In this document: positions 6,385-7,644 of the stretch, in pieces | How positions within the stretch are numbered: the first letter of the stretch is position 1 | Layout of the letters: each line of letters starts with the position of its first letter | Source of the DNA: Gammaproteobacteria bacterium | Lineage (GTDB): Bacteria > Pseudomonadota > Gammaproteobacteria > GRL18 | Direction of reading: 5' to 3' | Length of the DNA stretch: 7,644 nt | NCBI GenBank assembly: GCA_028571885.1 | Contig: JAPVVU010000138.1 | Span: 1-7,644 of the forward strand | The notes under the pieces: model-generated | Seen by the model: only the letters and a program-made list of their open reading frames with translations | What the model was told of the DNA's origin: nothing | Databases searched by the model: none | Position numbers and translations under genes: made by a program

Positions 6385-7483
6385 ATGATAGAAACCACCG
6401 GTCTGAAATCAAGAATCGCTGATATAAGCAGTCGCTCTGAATTGCTTAGGGGGTATCTTTGACTTTGATCTCAAAAAAGAGCAGCTCGAAGAGGTCAACT
6501 TAGAACTCGAATCACCCAATGTTTGGGATAACCCGGAAAATGCACAAGCATTAGGTCAAAAAAAAGTATCACTGGAAAAAATTGTCAATGGTCTGGAAAC
6601 GTTATTTTCAGGACTGGCTGATATTGGTGAATTGCTTGAAATGGCATTAGCTGAAGATGATGACGATGCGGTTGCTGATATTATCTCAGAGCTGGATGAC
6701 TTAGAAAAAGAAGTGGTTGAATTGGAGTTTCGCCGTATGTTTTCCGGTGAAATGGATGCAAATAATGCCTTTATTGATATTCAATCCGGTTCAGGTGGTA
6801 CAGAAGCGCAGGACTGGGCAAGTATGCTTTTGAGAATGTTTTTACGTTTCGGTGAAAAAGAAGGTTTTAAAACAGAAGTCATAGAAGTTTCAGATGGTGA
6901 TGTTGCTGGTATTAAAGGTGCGACGATTAAATTCACTGGTGAGTATGCTTTTGGCTGGCTGAGAACCGAAACCGGTGTTCATCGTCTGGTGAGAAAATCA
7001 CCTTTTGATTCCGGTAATCGTCGTCATACTTCTTTTGCCTCTGTGTTTGCTTATCCGGAAGTCGATGATGATATTGATATAGATATTAATCCTGCTGATT
7101 TACGAATTGACACCTATCGTGCCAGTGGCGCGGGTGGTCAGCATATTAACAAAACTGATTCAGCCGTTCGTATCACTCATACGCCGACCAGTGTGGTTGT
7201 TCAGTGTCAAAACGATCGCTCTCAGCACAAAAATAAAGCGGCTGCCATGAAAATGCTTAAAGCCAAATTATATGAAGTTGAAATGCAAAAGCGTAATGCT
7301 GATAAACAGGAATTAGAAGACACCAAATCAGATATCGGCTGGGGCAGTCAAATTCGTTCTTATGTACTTGATCAGTCACGTATAAAAGACCTGCGAACAG
7401 GATATGAGTCCAGCAATACACAAGCTGTACTAGATGGTGATCTCAGGCCCTTTATTGAAGCTTCTTTGAAGTCTCATATGTGA
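6385..7483 (+). CDS. prfB: peptide chain release factor 2 (programmed +1 frameshift)
   Basis: RF2 reads UGA and UAA and triggers peptide release. The gene is two frames: ATG at 6385 through CTT at 6457-6459 (25 codons, ending LRGYL), then in-frame TGA at 6460-6462, then the +1 frame from GAC at 6461 to TGA at 7481-7483 (340 codons). The joined product has 365 residues, equal to E. coli RF2. The anticodon-like SPF falls at 205-207 and the catalytic GGQ at 250-252, the same positions as in E. coli. Residue 246 is Ala rather than the Thr of E. coli K-12. A caller that ignores the shift loses about the first 82 residues. A weak AGG (6374-6376) lies eight bases before the ATG. No convincing promoter is seen in the 276-base gap to the divergent CheZ-like gene. 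Low RF2 favours the shift, so the gene autoregulates. Confidence 0.97.
6448..6463 (+). promoter_or_regulatory. prfB: prfB +1 frameshift signal
   Basis: AGGGGGTATCTTTGAC matches the E. coli prfB recoding site base for base: a Shine-Dalgarno-like AGGGGG, a three-base spacer TAT, the slippery codon CTT, the stop TGA and the following C, which weakens termination. When RF2 is scarce, the ribosome slips from CTT to TTT and continues in the second frame. Confidence 0.97.
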
Positions 7484-7492
7484 TAAAAAATA

Positions 7493-7644
7493 GTAACTAT
7501 TCAGCGTATATTTCTTAATGACCACTGTTGAGCCCATGGTTGCTTATTTTTCTGACTTTGATTGTCTGAGCGCAGCGAGTTCTCAACGTCAGAAAAATAA
7601 GTGACCATGGGCTCAACAGTGGTCATTAAGAAATATACGCTGAA
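7493..7644 (+). mobile_element. MITE-like inverted-repeat element, copy 2 (cut by window end)
   Basis: It starts GTAACTATTCAGCG nine bases after the prfB stop, following the A-rich AAAAAATA (7485-7492), the expected left target duplication. The visible end CGCTGAA lacks only the last seven bases (TAGTTAC) of the terminal repeat, giving an expected full length of 159 bp. Arms 7500-7556 and 7588-7644 match at 55 of 57 positions, and both mismatches would be G-U pairs in RNA. The loop (7557-7587) contains GATTGTCTGAGCGCAGCGAG, which corresponds to GATTGTCTGAACGAAGTGAG in copy 1 read on the other strand. There is no open reading frame of note. The close arm match suggests a recent or conserved copy. 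Confidence 0.85.
7500..7644. terminator. 57-bp hairpin behind prfB, possible terminator or 3'-end stabiliser
   Basis: In RNA the two arms of MITE copy 2 can pair along 57 bases with only G-U pairs at the two DNA mismatches, closing a 31-base loop. A hairpin of that size 16 bases after the prfB stop should block 3' exonucleases and could slow RNA polymerase. A classical short GC stem with a U tract is not seen. Confidence 0.35.

Noticed and set aside
6632..7483. RF2 read as a short protein starting at TTG 6632
   Set aside because: The upstream frame plus frameshift restores the full N-terminal domain, the exact E. coli length and the SPF/GGQ numbering.

Overview
The window looks like a chromosomal segment of an AT-rich gammaproteobacterium. 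The evidence is gene content and order: crcB next to serS, recJ near prfB, and an RF2 gene of Escherichia coli length with the classic +1 frameshift site. The genus cannot be fixed from sequence alone. Most of it is housekeeping DNA. The most unusual content is a family of short inverted-repeat elements placed just behind gene stop codons.

Layout. Bases 1-64 may hold the tail of an upstream gene. A secreted or outer-membrane, probably beta-barrel protein of unknown function follows (74-826). A 544-base stretch (827-1370) holds no recognised gene; it carries an 11-base match to the mobile-element end, a GC-richer palindromic patch, a possible 23-residue membrane peptide and a good sigma-70-type promoter. 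That promoter probably drives a four-gene plus-strand cluster: crcB (fluoride channel, TTG start), a DUF190 PII-like gene, serS (seryl-tRNA synthetase) and recJ (GTG start overlapping the serS stop by one base).

Two bases after the recJ stop lies a 161-bp MITE-like element with 13-bp terminal repeats GTAACTATTCAGC and an exact 8-bp target duplication (AAATAGCT). Beyond it, on the minus strand, is a helical protein carrying a CheZ-like D-x-x-x-Q motif and an acidic C-terminus ending in Phe. Divergent from that gene is prfB (RF2), rebuilt here at full length (365 residues) across the programmed frameshift AGGGGG-TAT-CTT-TGA-C. A second copy of the element, in the opposite orientation, starts 9 bases after the prfB stop and runs off the window about 7 bases before its expected end.

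How the parts fit. CrcB and DUF190 are a plausible fluoride-related pair, SerS and RF2 serve translation, and RecJ serves DNA repair. In E. coli recJ directly precedes prfB and lysS. Here the recJ-prfB neighbourhood survives but is split by the minus-strand gene and a MITE. The two elements form long hairpins at the ends of the recJ and prfB transcripts and may act as terminators or 3'-end stabilisers.
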